A stretch of 64,000 nucleotides of DNA from positions 1,406,001 through 1,470,000 of the forward strand of contig NZ_CP045403.1 in NCBI RefSeq assembly GCF_009363695.1. The letters are read 5' to 3'. The translations under genes and the position numbers were made by a program. The DNA is from Bacillus sp. THAF10. Its GTDB lineage: Bacteria > Bacillota > Bacilli > Bacillales > Bacillaceae_I. Shown here one piece after another: positions 26,462 through 35,143 of the stretch (position 1 is its first letter; each line of letters starts with the position of its first letter). The notes beneath the pieces were generated by a model. The model was not told the DNA's origin and did no database searches. It saw only the letters and a list, made by a program, of their open reading frames with translations.

Positions 26462-27418
26462 ATGCCTCAAAAAATTATGTTGTTTTGTGATCCAGGAATT
26501 GATGATTCATTGGCTATTATTTACAGCTTATTAAACCCTGAACTCGAATTAGTTGCTGTTGTAACGAGCTATGGGAACGTAAGGCAAAAACAAGCAACTC
26601 AAAATGTTGCATATTTACTAGAGCTTGCTAATAGAAAAGGTGTCTTACTAATTGGAGGAGCGAAAACCCCACTTTCAGGAGAGTTTTCTCCCTTTTATCC
26701 AGAAATTCACGGCGAGCAGGGGCTAGGTCCTATTAGGCCACCTGCCACCATCAAAGGAGAGCTGCTTAACTTTGATGCCATTTTTCAAGTGATTGAAAGG
26801 TATGGTGAGGATTTAGTTATTGTAGATGTTGGCAGAGCTACTTCCTTAGCAATAGCTTTTAATCTTGGTGGAGAAGAGCTTGTTAATCGTGTGAAAGGCT
26901 TTTTCTTAATGGGGGGAGCTTTTTTAATACCTGGAAATGTAACTGCTGGAGCTGAGGCGAATTTTTACGGTGATCCCCTCGCGGCAGAAGTTGTCATGGC
27001 TACGGTTAAAAACGGAATTCTTTATCCGCTTAACGTCACCAATGATGCTATTATCACTCCTGAAATGATTGAACAAATTACTTCAGAACATAATAATCCT
27101 TATCAGCCATTAATGAGAGAAATCTTTGACTACTATTTTAAAGCTTATCAAAAATTAGTTCCAGGAATTGAAGGGGGTCCTCTTCATGACGTTATGACGC
27201 TGTTTGCAGTAACGATGCCTCAGGCTTTTAAATATGTGGAAAAAGTTGTGAAGGTTGGTCAGGATCAAGGCAATCTTCGTGGGGTAAGCATGGCTGACTT
27301 TAGGCCAAAGCCTGATGAAGAGGGTAATACGCTCACGATTGCACTTGAATTTGACAACGGTGCGTTCACCGAAAACTTTATGGAAGTAATGACTTCTTCT
27401 CTCCCGGAATATGAATAG
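26462..27418 (+). CDS. Inosine-uridine preferring nucleoside hydrolase family protein
   Basis: 318 residues. The calcium-binding N-terminus reads C-D-P-G-I-D-D, keeping the three aspartates that bind calcium in this family, and 'PLHDVMTLF' supplies the C-terminal H-D pair. It should cleave the N-glycosidic bond of nucleosides. A possible link to germination by clearing inosine is only suggested by its place after the gerA-type operon. GAGGAGGA lies upstream, so it may be cotranscribed or separate. Confidence 0.85.
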   Translation: MPQKIMLFCDPGIDDSLAIIYSLLNPELELVAVVTSYGNVRQKQATQNVAYLLELANRKGVLLIGGAKTPLSGEFSPFYPEIHGEQGLGPIRPPATIKGELLNFDAIFQVIERYGEDLVIVDVGRATSLAIAFNLGGEELVNRVKGFFLMGGAFLIPGNVTAGAEANFYGDPLAAEVVMATVKNGILYPLNVTNDAIITPEMIEQITSEHNNPYQPLMREIFDYYFKAYQKLVPGIEGGPLHDVMTLFAVTMPQAFKYVEKVVKVGQDQGNLRGVSMADFRPKPDEEGNTLTIALEFDNGAFTENFMEVMTSSLPEYE

Positions 27419-27500
27419 TGAATCCAGTCTTCCATCACTCGTTTTCGTCATCAATCTATTGAGAAATGTTAAAGAATCAAAAGATGCATTAAAATAGTAC

Positions 27501-27542
27501 GAGGCTGGGACAAAAGTGTTTTGTCCCAGCCTCGCTTTTTTA
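27501..27542 (+). terminator. Strong terminator after the nucleoside hydrolase
   Basis: GAGGCTGGGACAAAA pairs perfectly with TTTTGTCCCAGCCTC, and T residues follow. A similar fragment, TTTTGTCCCAGCC, occurs alone at about 47371. Confidence 0.9.
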
Positions 27543-27624
27543 TTTCAGGTTTCTCTTCTACCTTTGGAGCTGTTTTGATATGATAGAATAATAAGAATGT
27601 TATGAAATAGAGGGAGAAGTAACC

Positions 27625-27945
27625 ATGTCATTTCATCAATGTCCAAACTGTAAAGAAAATGTCCATTATAAAACCAAGCTTTTTTCCGTGTTTTTTGGCT
27701 ATCGTCCGATTAGCTGCAAGAGATGTGAAACGGTTTATGAGGTCGATGAAAAGTTTCGATTTATCCTTTCTTTGTATACAGTGATGATTCCCATTATTCT
27801 TGTGTACTCCTTCAGTGCTGTTGCTGGAATTCATAATAGGTGGGTACAGGTAATATCTGTGTTGCTATTAGCAACAATAGGCGTTTTATATTCTGCAACG
27901 AAAGTGCGGTATCATAAAGCAAAGCATCAATCGTTAAATAAATAA
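27625..27945 (+). CDS. TIGR04104-type zinc-ribbon membrane protein
   Basis: 106 residues. Two C-x-x-C pairs (C-P-N-C and C-K-R-C) form a zinc ribbon at the N-terminus, followed by two membrane helices. This layout matches the small CXXC-20-CXXC proteins of Bacilli. Function is unknown. AGAGGGAGAAG precedes the ATG. Confidence 0.8.
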   Translation: MSFHQCPNCKENVHYKTKLFSVFFGYRPISCKRCETVYEVDEKFRFILSLYTVMIPIILVYSFSAVAGIHNRWVQVISVLLLATIGVLYSATKVRYHKAKHQSLNK

Positions 27946-27958
27946 CGAGATAAAAATG

Positions 27959-27996
27959 AAGCGAGAACGGACTTTTTTGTCCCTTCTCGCTTTTTT
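27959..27996. terminator. Bidirectional terminator
   Basis: AAGCGAGAA pairs with TTCTCGCTT around a loop containing GGAC/GTCC, followed by T residues. Confidence 0.85.
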
Positions 27997-28004
27997 GTTT
28001 TCCT

Positions 28005-28160
28005 TTAAACCCATTCTAATGCCCATATTAAGAATGCAGCCACAATGACAAGTGAAACCATATGAAGAATAAAAGAACTTAAAAAATCTTTCAATACATG
28101 AACATAATGAAAACGGCTTTTTTTGTTGTTTCGGACAATTCTCCTTGCTCTTGTATCCAT
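28005..28160 (-). CDS. Small basic single-pass membrane protein, 51 residues
   Basis: The N-terminus is strongly basic (M-D-T-R-A-R-R-I-V-R-N-N-K-K) and the C-terminal half is a single helix ending in W-A-L-E-W-V. It stops 8 bases from a shared terminator, which supports a real convergent gene, but the ribosome site (GAGGTGTAG) is weak. Confidence 0.5.
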   Translation of the reverse strand: MDTRARRIVRNNKKSRFHYVHVLKDFLSSFILHMVSLVIVAAFLIWALEWV

Positions 28161-28361
28161 CACTACACCTCTACTTACACGAAAAATCTGTATGTATATT
28201 ATACAAAATATTCTAACAAATAATAAAGATTAAAGTAGAATTTTGTAAAAAAAACTAAAAAAATGAATGATAGTAGCATTTTACCTGTAAATAGTGAAGT
28301 TAGCAATTACTTTATTAGTATAATTAAAATAAAATTTTTTACAAAAAATGTGAAAAAAACC

Positions 28362-28406
28362 TTGTATTGTTAATTTGTACTAGTGTACTATCTAAATAGA
28401 ACACTA
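28362..28406 (+). promoter_or_regulatory. Promoter with GntR/YtrA-type operator
   Basis: TTGTAT (28362-28367) and TACTAT (28386-28391) are spaced 18 bases as -35 and -10. The inverted repeat TAGTGT...ACACTA (28381-28406) covers the -10. YtrA-subfamily regulators bind AGTGTA/TACACT-type palindromes, so the regulator encoded at 28585 probably represses this promoter. Confidence 0.7.
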
Positions 28407-28426
28407 ATACGAAACGGAGTGAAGAA

Positions 28427-28588
28427 ATGACTATTGTGGCATGTAGGGGGCTTTTTAAGAAAGAAAGGCTAGTAAGCAAGAATATGTTTTTGTTCCATTG
28501 TGTTGGTGTCGTACTGTCCGTCATAGAAGCGATAGGTCTTTTTTATTTGTCTTCATGGTTATTAAATAAGGCGGTGGAAGCAAAATGA
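28427..28588 (+). CDS. Small membrane protein leading the GntR/ABC operon
   Basis: 53 residues with one hydrophobic helix ('FHCVGVVLSVIEAIGLFYLS') after a basic start. CGGAGTGAAG precedes the ATG, and its stop overlaps the GntR start (ATGA), so translation is coupled. It is the first gene after the operator. I do not recognise the family; it could be an accessory subunit of the transporter. Confidence 0.65.
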   Translation: MTIVACRGLFKKERLVSKNMFLFHCVGVVLSVIEAIGLFYLSSWLLNKAVEAK

Positions 28589-28965
28589 CAGCAAAATACG
28601 ATACAGATAAACCCATCTACCTTCAAATAATTGAACGAATAAGGAGAGAAATTGTTAGAGGAGACTTAAAGCTTGGTGATAAGCTTCCTTCTGTTAGAGA
28701 AATGGCCATTATTTCGGAAGTAAATCCAAACACGATTCAACGAACATATAGCGAAATGGAAAGAATGGAGATCGTGGAAACAAAACGAGGGCAGGGGACA
28801 TTTGTGACAGAAAATCAGGAGATATTAGTTCAGTTAAAAAAGGATGTTGAGTCGAAATTAGTGGAAAGCTTTGTGCAAAATATGAGAGAAATAGGTGCAA
28901 CGGAGACAGATATGGTAGCAAGTGTGCAGAAATTCTTGTTAAAAGGGGAGAGCAAGAATGATTAA
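28585..28965 (+). CDS. GntR family transcriptional regulator, YtrA subfamily
   Basis: 126 residues. The winged helix-turn-helix ('PIYLQIIERIRREIVRG...LPSVREMAIISEVNPNTIQR') fills the first 70, with a short dimerisation tail lacking a ligand domain, as in YtrA. It is encoded with an ABC transporter and likely represses its own operon. It overlaps the genes on both sides. Confidence 0.88.
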   Translation: MTAKYDTDKPIYLQIIERIRREIVRGDLKLGDKLPSVREMAIISEVNPNTIQRTYSEMERMEIVETKRGQGTFVTENQEILVQLKKDVESKLVESFVQNMREIGATETDMVASVQKFLLKGESKND

Positions 28966-29650
28966 ATTTGAAAATGTTGCTAAGAAGTATGGCAAATCTA
29001 TCGCACTAAAAAACGAAACCATTACCTTTGAAAAAGGGAAAATTATTGGTCTATTAGGTCCAAATGGAAGCGGGAAATCTACGAGCCTGAAATTAATGGC
29101 TGGACTTGTTTTACCAGATAAAGGAAAAGTTATTATTGATGGTGATAAAGTGGACCGACAAATTGCGAGAAAGGTAGCTTACTTAACAGAACAGGATGTG
29201 TTCTATGATGCATTTACTGTTTGGGATATGATGAAGTTCTATCAATCTCAATTTGCAGATTTTCAAATGGAAAAGGCTGAAAAGTTATTGGCTTTTATGA
29301 AACTTGATAAAAGAAAGAAAATAAAAAACCTTTCAAAAGGGAACAGAGGAAGACTCAAGCTAGTTCTGGCACTTTCTCGAAATGCTGAATATATATTGCT
29401 AGATGAACCTTTTTCTGGACTCGATCCGATGGTTAGAGTTTCCATTGTGAAAGGCCTTTTACACTATGTGGAGTTTGGTAAACAAACCCTCATCATTGCT
29501 ACTCATGAAATTGCTGAAATTGAATCCCTACTTGATGAAGTTGTTGTGTTAAAAAATGGAGAATTTGTTGCTAAGCAAAATGTTGAAGAAATTAGAGCGA
29601 ATAATGGACTGTCTGTGAAGGAATGGATGGTTTCAAATTTTGATGAATAG
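28958..29650 (+). CDS. ABC transporter ATP-binding protein
   Basis: 230 residues. Walker A is 'GLLGPNGSGKST', Walker B 'YILLDEPFSGLD', and the signature is L-S-K-G-N-R-G-R, a variant of LSGGQ common in this branch of exporters. It pairs with the following membrane protein in a YtrA-type operon, a group often responsive to cell-envelope stress. Substrate unknown. Confidence 0.9.
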   Translation: MIKFENVAKKYGKSIALKNETITFEKGKIIGLLGPNGSGKSTSLKLMAGLVLPDKGKVIIDGDKVDRQIARKVAYLTEQDVFYDAFTVWDMMKFYQSQFADFQMEKAEKLLAFMKLDKRKKIKNLSKGNRGRLKLVLALSRNAEYILLDEPFSGLDPMVRVSIVKGLLHYVEFGKQTLIIATHEIAEIESLLDEVVVLKNGEFVAKQNVEEIRANNGLSVKEWMVSNFDE

Positions 29651-29662
29651 GATGGGATAAAT

Positions 29663-30436
29663 ATGAACAGTGTGAATGGTTTGCTTTGGAAGGATTGGAA
29701 GGTTTCCATAAGAACCCAGCTGCATAACTATCTTTCTTTAGCTATTTTATGGCTAATAGGATTAATCTGCACCTTATATTTTGATATGTCCGAAATTTTA
29801 TTAACAATTAGTATCACATTAATTGTCGTTCATATTTTTTATATAGGAACAGACATGTTTTTTAGCTTGAGTAAAGAAGTAAAAGTTAAGCTTTGGTTTC
29901 ATTCACCTTTATCCTCAAAAGTGTTGTTAGCAAGTAAATTTTTCATTTCGTTCATTAATTGTTTATTGTCTATTACGGCGTGTATCTTCCTATACATCAT
30001 TGCTAGTTTACTAGTAAATGAGCCTGTGCTTCAAGAGAAAAGCTTTACAGATGCACTAGCTTTGATAACCACCATAATGGGGATGGCTATTTATTTAGGT
30101 TTATGGGCTATTTATTTCTGGTCGCTATTTGCTGTTGCCAATTCTAAAAATCTTAAAATTGGAAGATACGGACTAAATGTGTTGCTGTTGTTTCTTTTCA
30201 TTTCCTTGCATGAGCTGTTTGTTACAAGTCCACTTTTTCAATACTTCCAAAAGTTCGGTAGTTTTAAAGCTGTGAGCATAGGAACTACAGTAATTCTGAA
30301 CAATGAACAGTATAGTGAGATTTCTCTTGGTGTGACCATGTCTACATTTTCCCTTCCTTTACTGGCTGTTTTCACGCTAGTAGCAATAGTAATATTCTTC
30401 CTATCGCAACAAAACATAAAGAAATTAGAAGGATAA
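29663..30436 (+). CDS. ABC transporter permease subunit
   Basis: 257 residues with about six membrane helices and an N-terminal 'GLLWKDWKVSIRTQ', typical of ABC-2 type permeases. It follows the ATPase gene by 12 bases with a GATGGGAT site. The substrate cannot be read from sequence. Confidence 0.8.
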   Translation: MNSVNGLLWKDWKVSIRTQLHNYLSLAILWLIGLICTLYFDMSEILLTISITLIVVHIFYIGTDMFFSLSKEVKVKLWFHSPLSSKVLLASKFFISFINCLLSITACIFLYIIASLLVNEPVLQEKSFTDALALITTIMGMAIYLGLWAIYFWSLFAVANSKNLKIGRYGLNVLLLFLFISLHELFVTSPLFQYFQKFGSFKAVSIGTTVILNNEQYSEISLGVTMSTFSLPLLAVFTLVAIVIFFLSQQNIKKLEG

Positions 30437-30510
30437 TCGTTCGTTAGCTTTTTTAACTTGGGGGTATAAGTATAGAAAGCAATATAAATCCCACAAGGCA
30501 GGTGATTAGG

Positions 30511-30771
30511 ATGGAACTATTGAATATTTCCTACTTGAAAAAAGGAAAAATTTTAGGTTTCTTTGATCGATTTCCGTATTCAAAAGTCGTTTTTTCGCCT
30601 GTGAAAAATTATTATTTTATATCAGATATCCATTGGGATGAGAGGGACTCTGTGGTAACTTCTGAGGATTTAGAAAAAATGGAACTCCTCTTTAATAGCT
30701 ATTTGGGAAAAGAAAGTGTGTACTTGAAACGAAAAAGCCGAAACAAAGAGAAGCTCAAGCATAATGCTTGA
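30511..30771 (+). CDS. Hypothetical protein, 86 residues
   Basis: A soluble mixed protein with 'FPYSKVVFSPVKNYYFISDI' and a charged C-terminus. ATG at 30511 is about 7 bases after GGCAGGTG; the GTG at 30502 lies in that site. It ends at a hairpin. Family unknown. Confidence 0.6.
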   Translation: MELLNISYLKKGKILGFFDRFPYSKVVFSPVKNYYFISDIHWDERDSVVTSEDLEKMELLFNSYLGKESVYLKRKSRNKEKLKHNA

Positions 30772-30776
30772 GCTTC
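30750..30776. terminator. Hairpin between convergent genes
   Basis: GAAGCTCAAGCA pairs with TGCTTGAGCTTC with a tiny loop; the T run is short. The stop codon of the 86-residue protein lies inside it. Confidence 0.65.
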
Positions 30777-31232
30777 TTATGATGGTTTTAAAATCATCAG
30801 CACAAGAATAATAAATCCTAAAAAAGAAGCAATCAAGTATAAATTCCAAATTTTATGATGAAGCAAAATTTGAGAAGAAGGCAGTTGAGTTGTAGAGCGA
30901 TTTTCAGGATGTAATAGCCACCGCTGAAGTTCGCTTAGGGCTGGTGAAATGAAGCCAATCACAAGGACTTGAATCACAAGATACAGCAACAAGGAACCAA
31001 AAAGCCATATTTGCAAGAAGGAGCCATAATTTCCGAAGAGAACAAGGAGGATGCCAGTAATAACAGCGAGTGTCCCACCAATCTTTGGGAAATAATCTAG
31101 TTTGTGTTGAAGGAGAATATTGTGCCGAAGGTCTGAGATGGTTTGCTGTTTGCGCAATAGAATATTTCCAAAAAACGTGGGACCAATTCCAATGATTGCC
31201 ACCAACACATGAATAAGCACTAGCCATTTCAA
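30777..31232 (-). CDS. DUF2269 family membrane protein
   Basis: 151 residues with four membrane helices. 'KWLVLIHVLVAIIGIGPTFF' with the helix-1 histidine is typical of DUF2269. TTG at 31232 is spaced from TAGGGGGG, whereas the ATG at 31238 abuts it. Function unknown. Confidence 0.7.
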   Translation of the reverse strand: MKWLVLIHVLVAIIGIGPTFFGNILLRKQQTISDLRHNILLQHKLDYFPKIGGTLAVITGILLVLFGNYGSFLQIWLFGSLLLYLVIQVLVIGFISPALSELQRWLLHPENRSTTQLPSSQILLHHKIWNLYLIASFLGFIILVLMILKPS

Positions 31233-31311
31233 AGGCATCCCCCCTATTTGTTAGATACTTATATATATGAGAGAAAAGTGATATTCATGTTATTTACTGG
31301 TGTTAAAGACA

Positions 31312-31350
31312 AGAAAAAGCTCGACTCTATCACGTGTCAAGCTTTTAGTA
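31312..31350 (-). terminator. Terminator of the second Spo0E-like gene
   Basis: On the minus strand AAAGCTTGAC pairs with GTCGAGCTTT and T residues follow. Confidence 0.65.
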
Positions 31351-31381
31351 GAATAAGAAATAGGAACATGTAAAATGGCAG

Positions 31382-31570
31382 TTATTTTTTAAGAGTGGAT
31401 TTTAATAGGTGGTTATGGCTTTGTTTTTTATTTGGGGGAATCAAGACATTCAACATTTCATCAAGCTCCTGACTGAGCTTAACAGTTTCTTCAGAAGTTA
31501 ATCCTGTTTTAAAAGCGGATTTCACCATTTGAATCCGTTTTTGTTCTAATTCAAACTCCTGAATTTTCAT
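31382..31570 (-). CDS. Spo0E-family aspartyl-phosphate phosphatase
   Basis: 62 residues. The signature is S-Q-E-L-D-E-M-L, preceded by a first helix and 'GLTSEETVKL', as in Spo0E/YisI/YnzD. It probably dephosphorylates Spo0A~P. The start at 31570 follows GGGAGTG. It is the second such gene here (the other is at 2816). Confidence 0.85.
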   Translation of the reverse strand: MKIQEFELEQKRIQMVKSAFKTGLTSEETVKLSQELDEMLNVLIPPNKKQSHNHLLKSTLKK

Positions 31571-31812
31571 CTTAATCACTCCCGTAAAAGGATTTTCTCT
31601 ATTATAGTCGATTATGGAATGTAAGAAAATAGGATTGGTGTAAAAAGTAGGTATTATCGTGGAAAACTTCGTAAATCGAAAAGAAGGATTTTAGGTGCAT
31701 GTTTGTAGAAGTCGAATAACCTCATTGTTTTTCTATTTTTGTCATAATGAAGGAAAGTAAAAGTAAAGCGTAGAATAAAAACATATCTTTCTATAGAAAA
31801 GGAGCTGGTTAG

Positions 31813-32103
31813 ATGAGTGGAAAAAATCAAGCGGTAGAAAAAATGAATCTTTATGCTAATGAATTAGTAAAAATGATGGTTAAAGATGGAGGGAAAATGA
31901 AAGAAGCAGAGCTAAAGATAGCATTTGAAAACGTTGCTCGTGCCATGATTGATATGACAAATATTCACTTAAATCGTGAAAAGGATGTAAACGAGGCATT
32001 GAAAACGAGTTTAAGTAGGATGAAAATAGCTCGTAACTGTGTTTATGCCACCAAGAATACCCCGTTGATCCAGAAAGGTAATACGAAAACAATTTCAAAC
32101 TAA
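31813..32103 (+). CDS. Hypothetical helical protein, 96 residues
   Basis: An all-helical charged protein ('KMNLYANELVKMMVKDGGKM') with a basic tail. AAAAGGAGCTGG precedes the ATG. It overlaps the end of the convergent hydrolase gene by 4 bases. Family not recognised. Confidence 0.6.
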   Translation: MSGKNQAVEKMNLYANELVKMMVKDGGKMKEAELKIAFENVARAMIDMTNIHLNREKDVNEALKTSLSRMKIARNCVYATKNTPLIQKGNTKTISN

Positions 32104-32882
32104 TCTAAACTTTTGACCTTTAAGGCAAAGTCGGAAATGATGGTATTAAATTCATTGAAATGTTTTGTTGGTAAATGATGCTTCGCTCCTCCAATAAACG
32201 TAATTTTTGACTGAGGTAAATAAGCTAAAAACTCATTTATATAGTGATGAACATAGTGGTCGTTTTGTCCGTATACTAGTTGAATTGGTGCAGATATTTT
32301 ATGTAATCTAGCAGTGCAGTCATACCTTAAACCTTCCTGATACATCTCGTGCAGTGTTTGAGAATTGGTCATTAAAAAATAGTTTTCCATTTCTTTCTCA
32401 AATCCTTTAGTATATGCATGAGCATGGCTGATAGACTTTGCAATAAGGGATATGCCATTCATTTTTGAAGTTAAAATTCCTAATAAAAACTCCATATATA
32501 AAGTGAAGGAATTTACTTTTGGAAATGCGCCTGCTAATACCAATCCTTTAATCAAGTGTGGATGAGTAAGAGCCGTTTCTAATGCAATCGAGCTTCCATT
32601 TGAATATCCACATGCAATTACATTTTCAATTTGAAGCGTTTTACAAACTTCCGCAATATCATTGCACAATAAATGAAAGGAGATTGGAGTATCGTTTCGT
32701 TCACTTCGTCCATTCCCTCTAAGATCTATGTATAATAATCGAAAATTTCGTGATAATGGTAATTGCTGCTTGAAGGTGATATGACCCATACCTGGTGGGT
32801 GAATAAATAAAAGTGTTGTCGATCCTGACCCTACTAGACGATAAAAAATTTTTACATTATCATGTGTTGTTATATATCCCAT
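32100..32882 (-). CDS. Alpha/beta hydrolase
   Basis: 260 residues. The nucleophile elbow is G-Y-S-N-G, the oxyanion motif 'LFIHPPGMGH', the acid lies in 'GQNDHYV', and the histidine in 'GGAKHHLP'. The exact reaction (esterase or lipase-like) is not clear. It starts 4 bases after the stop of the upstream membrane protein and is probably cotranscribed with it. Confidence 0.82.
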   Translation of the reverse strand: MGYITTHDNVKIFYRLVGSGSTTLLFIHPPGMGHITFKQQLPLSRNFRLLYIDLRGNGRSERNDTPISFHLLCNDIAEVCKTLQIENVIACGYSNGSSIALETALTHPHLIKGLVLAGAFPKVNSFTLYMEFLLGILTSKMNGISLIAKSISHAHAYTKGFEKEMENYFLMTNSQTLHEMYQEGLRYDCTARLHKISAPIQLVYGQNDHYVHHYINEFLAYLPQSKITFIGGAKHHLPTKHFNEFNTIISDFALKVKSLD

Positions 32883-32886
32883 CCGT

Positions 32887-33357
32887 TCATCTCCATGACC
32901 ATTTATGATTCATATAATTAAGAACAAACCTTACAAAAAAACCAAATACAAGACCTGGAACCACAAAAAGCATTGGCAGCCAAACGGGTCCAATCATGTA
33001 TCCAAATATTTTTATTTTACTTGAAAGCATCAGTCCAACCGTTACAAAGTACGCGCAGCTCACAAAAGGCAAATAAGCAAATGAAGCTTGTCCCCCGCCT
33101 GCATCTTTAAAGGCATCCCACATCGCAAAAAAGTATAAACAAGGATAAAACATTAGCCACTGGTAATTTGCTTCCGTTGCAGCTAAATTAATTTCACCCT
33201 GAAAGCTGTACATGATGATGGAATTGAAGTTTGCTTGAACATTAATAATAAATTCCAAGAGGATAAACGTAATTCCTTTCACATATTTCTTGTTGAGTAA
33301 TTGACCGAATCCTGGCAAGGCAATGCTCCATAATAAGCGTTCAATTGAATTGTTCAT
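32887..33357 (-). CDS. Membrane protein related to each half of the 13955 product
   Basis: 156 residues with four or five helices. Its N-terminal 100 residues carry the same pattern as the tandem protein at 13955-14719: 'LPGFGQLLNKKYVKGITFIL', 'NVQANFNS', a Y-Q-W segment and 'YPCLYFFAMWDAFKDA'. The function is unknown. It is upstream of the hydrolase gene in a two-gene operon; its own ribosome site is weak. Confidence 0.65.
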   Translation of the reverse strand: MNNSIERLLWSIALPGFGQLLNKKYVKGITFILLEFIINVQANFNSIIMYSFQGEINLAATEANYQWLMFYPCLYFFAMWDAFKDAGGGQASFAYLPFVSCAYFVTVGLMLSSKIKIFGYMIGPVWLPMLFVVPGLVFGFFVRFVLNYMNHKWSWR

Positions 33358-33483
33358 CTAAATAGATACCTTCAATTATTAGGGATACTCTGAGTCGATT
33401 CATTATCTTTCCTCCTGCCATTACTCTAATGTTAGCTTGACCATTTGAAAATAAAATATGTTATGTTCGTGTGAAAACGCAAA

Positions 33484-33516
33484 AACGTAGGGAACACAAT
33501 CTCCCTACGTTTTTTC
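33484..33516 (-). terminator. Terminator of the YjcZ-like gene
   Basis: ACGTAGGGA pairs with TCCCTACGT, with T or A runs on both sides, so it may work in both directions. Confidence 0.8.
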
Positions 33517-33529
33517 CATTTGCTTTCAG

Positions 33530-33622
33530 TTAACAAATATATGCTGATCCAATAATGATTAAAAGAATAAATAATATGATGAAAAGAGTAAATCCCGAAC
33601 CACAGCCTGCTTCTCTAGTCAT
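33530..33622 (-). CDS. YjcZ family micropeptide, 30 residues
   Basis: It begins M-T-R-E-A-G-C-G-S-G-F and continues as one hydrophobic helix of I, L and F, ending S-A-Y-I-C. The pattern C-G-x-G-F then L-F-I-I-L-F-I-L-L-I-I-I-G is that of YjcZ-type sporulation micropeptides. AAAGGAGAG is well placed before the ATG. It is probably made in sporulating cells and membrane-inserted. Confidence 0.85.
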   Translation of the reverse strand: MTREAGCGSGFTLFIILFILLIIIGSAYIC

Positions 33623-33782
33623 GTACTCGTCTCTCCTTTGTTTTCATACTGATACTTTACTTTATGTTACAAACACCCAGATGGATTGGGCGAATACCCA
33701 GTTCCCATATTTCTTTGTCATAGGACAGATTATTTCTTTCATACATGTATAAGAGTTGTTTGCATGCATAGGAGGGAGAGCG

Positions 33783-34679
33783 GTGTATACAAGATCAAAT
33801 CGGTTATTAATTCATTTGCCCAAACCAAAAAATCCAGACCCAAATGGAGCAGCAGCTGTTCAAGAGCTGTTAGGCGGGAAGTTTGGAGAAATGTCTACAT
33901 TAAACAATTATATGTTTCAATCAAACAATTTCCGAAACAAACGAAAATTAAAGCCTTTTTATGATTTAGTTGCTAGCATAACGGCAGAGGAATTAGGACA
34001 TGTGGAATTAGTCACAACCACCATCAACCTTATGCTAGAGGGAGTAACTTATCCAGCCCCACCAGATGATACACCACTTGGCCATACGAAGGATTTTCGA
34101 AATAGCTATCATTATATTGTTAATGCACAAACGGCACTTGCTGGAGACTCCATGGGGAGAGCGTGGACAGGGGATAATGTATTTAATAGTGGAAATCTTG
34201 TGCTTGATTTGCTTCATAACTTCTTCCTCGAATGTGGAGCAAGAACACATAAGATGAGAGTGTATCAAATGACGGATAATCCTGTAGCTAGAGAAATGAT
34301 TGGTTATTTACTCGTTCGTGGAGGAGTTCACGTAGTGGCATATGCAAAAGCGTTAGAAATTGCTACAGGAGTGGATATAACGAAGCTTGTTCCAATACCT
34401 AGCTTAGAGAATAGAGCATTTGAAACGACAAGAAAATTTGAAGCAGAAGGCGTCCATAGAAAGCTTTATACGTTTAGTCCAAATGATTTTAAAGATGTCG
34501 CGATGATATGGAAAGGTAGCCATCCGGAAGATGGAGGGAAACTCGAGGTTATCCAAGGCTCTCCACCTGGTGCACCTGTTCCTGACCTTGAAAACCTGCC
34601 AGAAGAATTTGCACCAGGCATCTCACAAGAAGAGTTTATGGAGATTGCGAAAAGACTTCAAAGATCTGCAGGTATGTAA
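33783..34679 (+). CDS. Manganese catalase family protein
   Basis: 298 residues of the ferritin-like di-manganese fold, with ligands in 'TAEELGHVELV' and 'FFLECGARTHKMR', plus 'GGVHVVAYAKALE'. Such enzymes dismutate hydrogen peroxide; spore-coat members include CotJC, and this longer type resembles YdbD. GTG at 33783 follows AGGAGGGAGAG; upstream codons have no family match. Confidence 0.9.
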   Translation: MYTRSNRLLIHLPKPKNPDPNGAAAVQELLGGKFGEMSTLNNYMFQSNNFRNKRKLKPFYDLVASITAEELGHVELVTTTINLMLEGVTYPAPPDDTPLGHTKDFRNSYHYIVNAQTALAGDSMGRAWTGDNVFNSGNLVLDLLHNFFLECGARTHKMRVYQMTDNPVAREMIGYLLVRGGVHVVAYAKALEIATGVDITKLVPIPSLENRAFETTRKFEAEGVHRKLYTFSPNDFKDVAMIWKGSHPEDGGKLEVIQGSPPGAPVPDLENLPEEFAPGISQEEFMEIAKRLQRSAGM

Positions 34680-34695
34680 GGAATGACAATTGGCT

Positions 34696-34722
34696 AAGAG
34701 ATGTGTTTACATCTCTTTTTTT
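34696..34722 (+). terminator. Terminator of the catalase gene
   Basis: AAGAGATGT pairs with ACATCTCTT and is followed by T residues. Confidence 0.85.
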
Positions 34723-34884
34723 CATGGGCATTTTTCCATCCTCCTCAAGACGTAGTATTAATCGGTATAAAGCTGGAAATGACTGTAGGTAAAAGAATGA
34801 AAAAAAACCGTTCTCGAGTTTGTTATCCATAAACGCTAAAAAATCTATACTGTAGATGAGAACGAATTAAAAGGATGATGGAGG

Positions 34885-35004
34885 ATGAAAACAATGCTAA
34901 CCATTTTATTTGGAAGTAAAAAAGTGAAAATCAAACAGGGTATGTCAATCGATGAAAAAAGAAGAGAAATTTTTCTCAAAAGTGATTTACCATACCGCTA
35001 CTAA
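34885..35004 (+). CDS. Small protein, 39 residues
   Basis: It has an amphipathic N-terminus (M-K-T-M-L-T-I-L-F-G-S-K-K) and a basic, charged C-terminus. A GATGGAGG site lies close upstream and a strong terminator follows the stop, so expression is plausible. No family recognised. Confidence 0.5.
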   Translation: MKTMLTILFGSKKVKIKQGMSIDEKRREIFLKSDLPYRY

Positions 35005-35041
35005 AGGAAGTTGCAGAAAGAGTGCAACTTTCTTTTTTTTT
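35005..35041 (+). terminator. Terminator after the 39-residue ORF
   Basis: GAAGTTGCA pairs with TGCAACTTTC, followed by nine T residues. Confidence 0.8.
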
Positions 35042-35143
35042 ATTTATTGAATGCAAAAAATTATATCAATTTAGAAAATTCTTGTAGAAAAATGGTATAA
35101 TTAAGTAAATTCCGTTCATTACATACAAAAGGTGGAAAGAAAC

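Noticed and set aside
26462..26500. Apparent loss of the first aspartate of the nucleoside hydrolase D-x-D-P-G motif
   Set aside because: As I recall the family, the calcium ligands are the later aspartates, which are all present, so the enzyme is probably intact.
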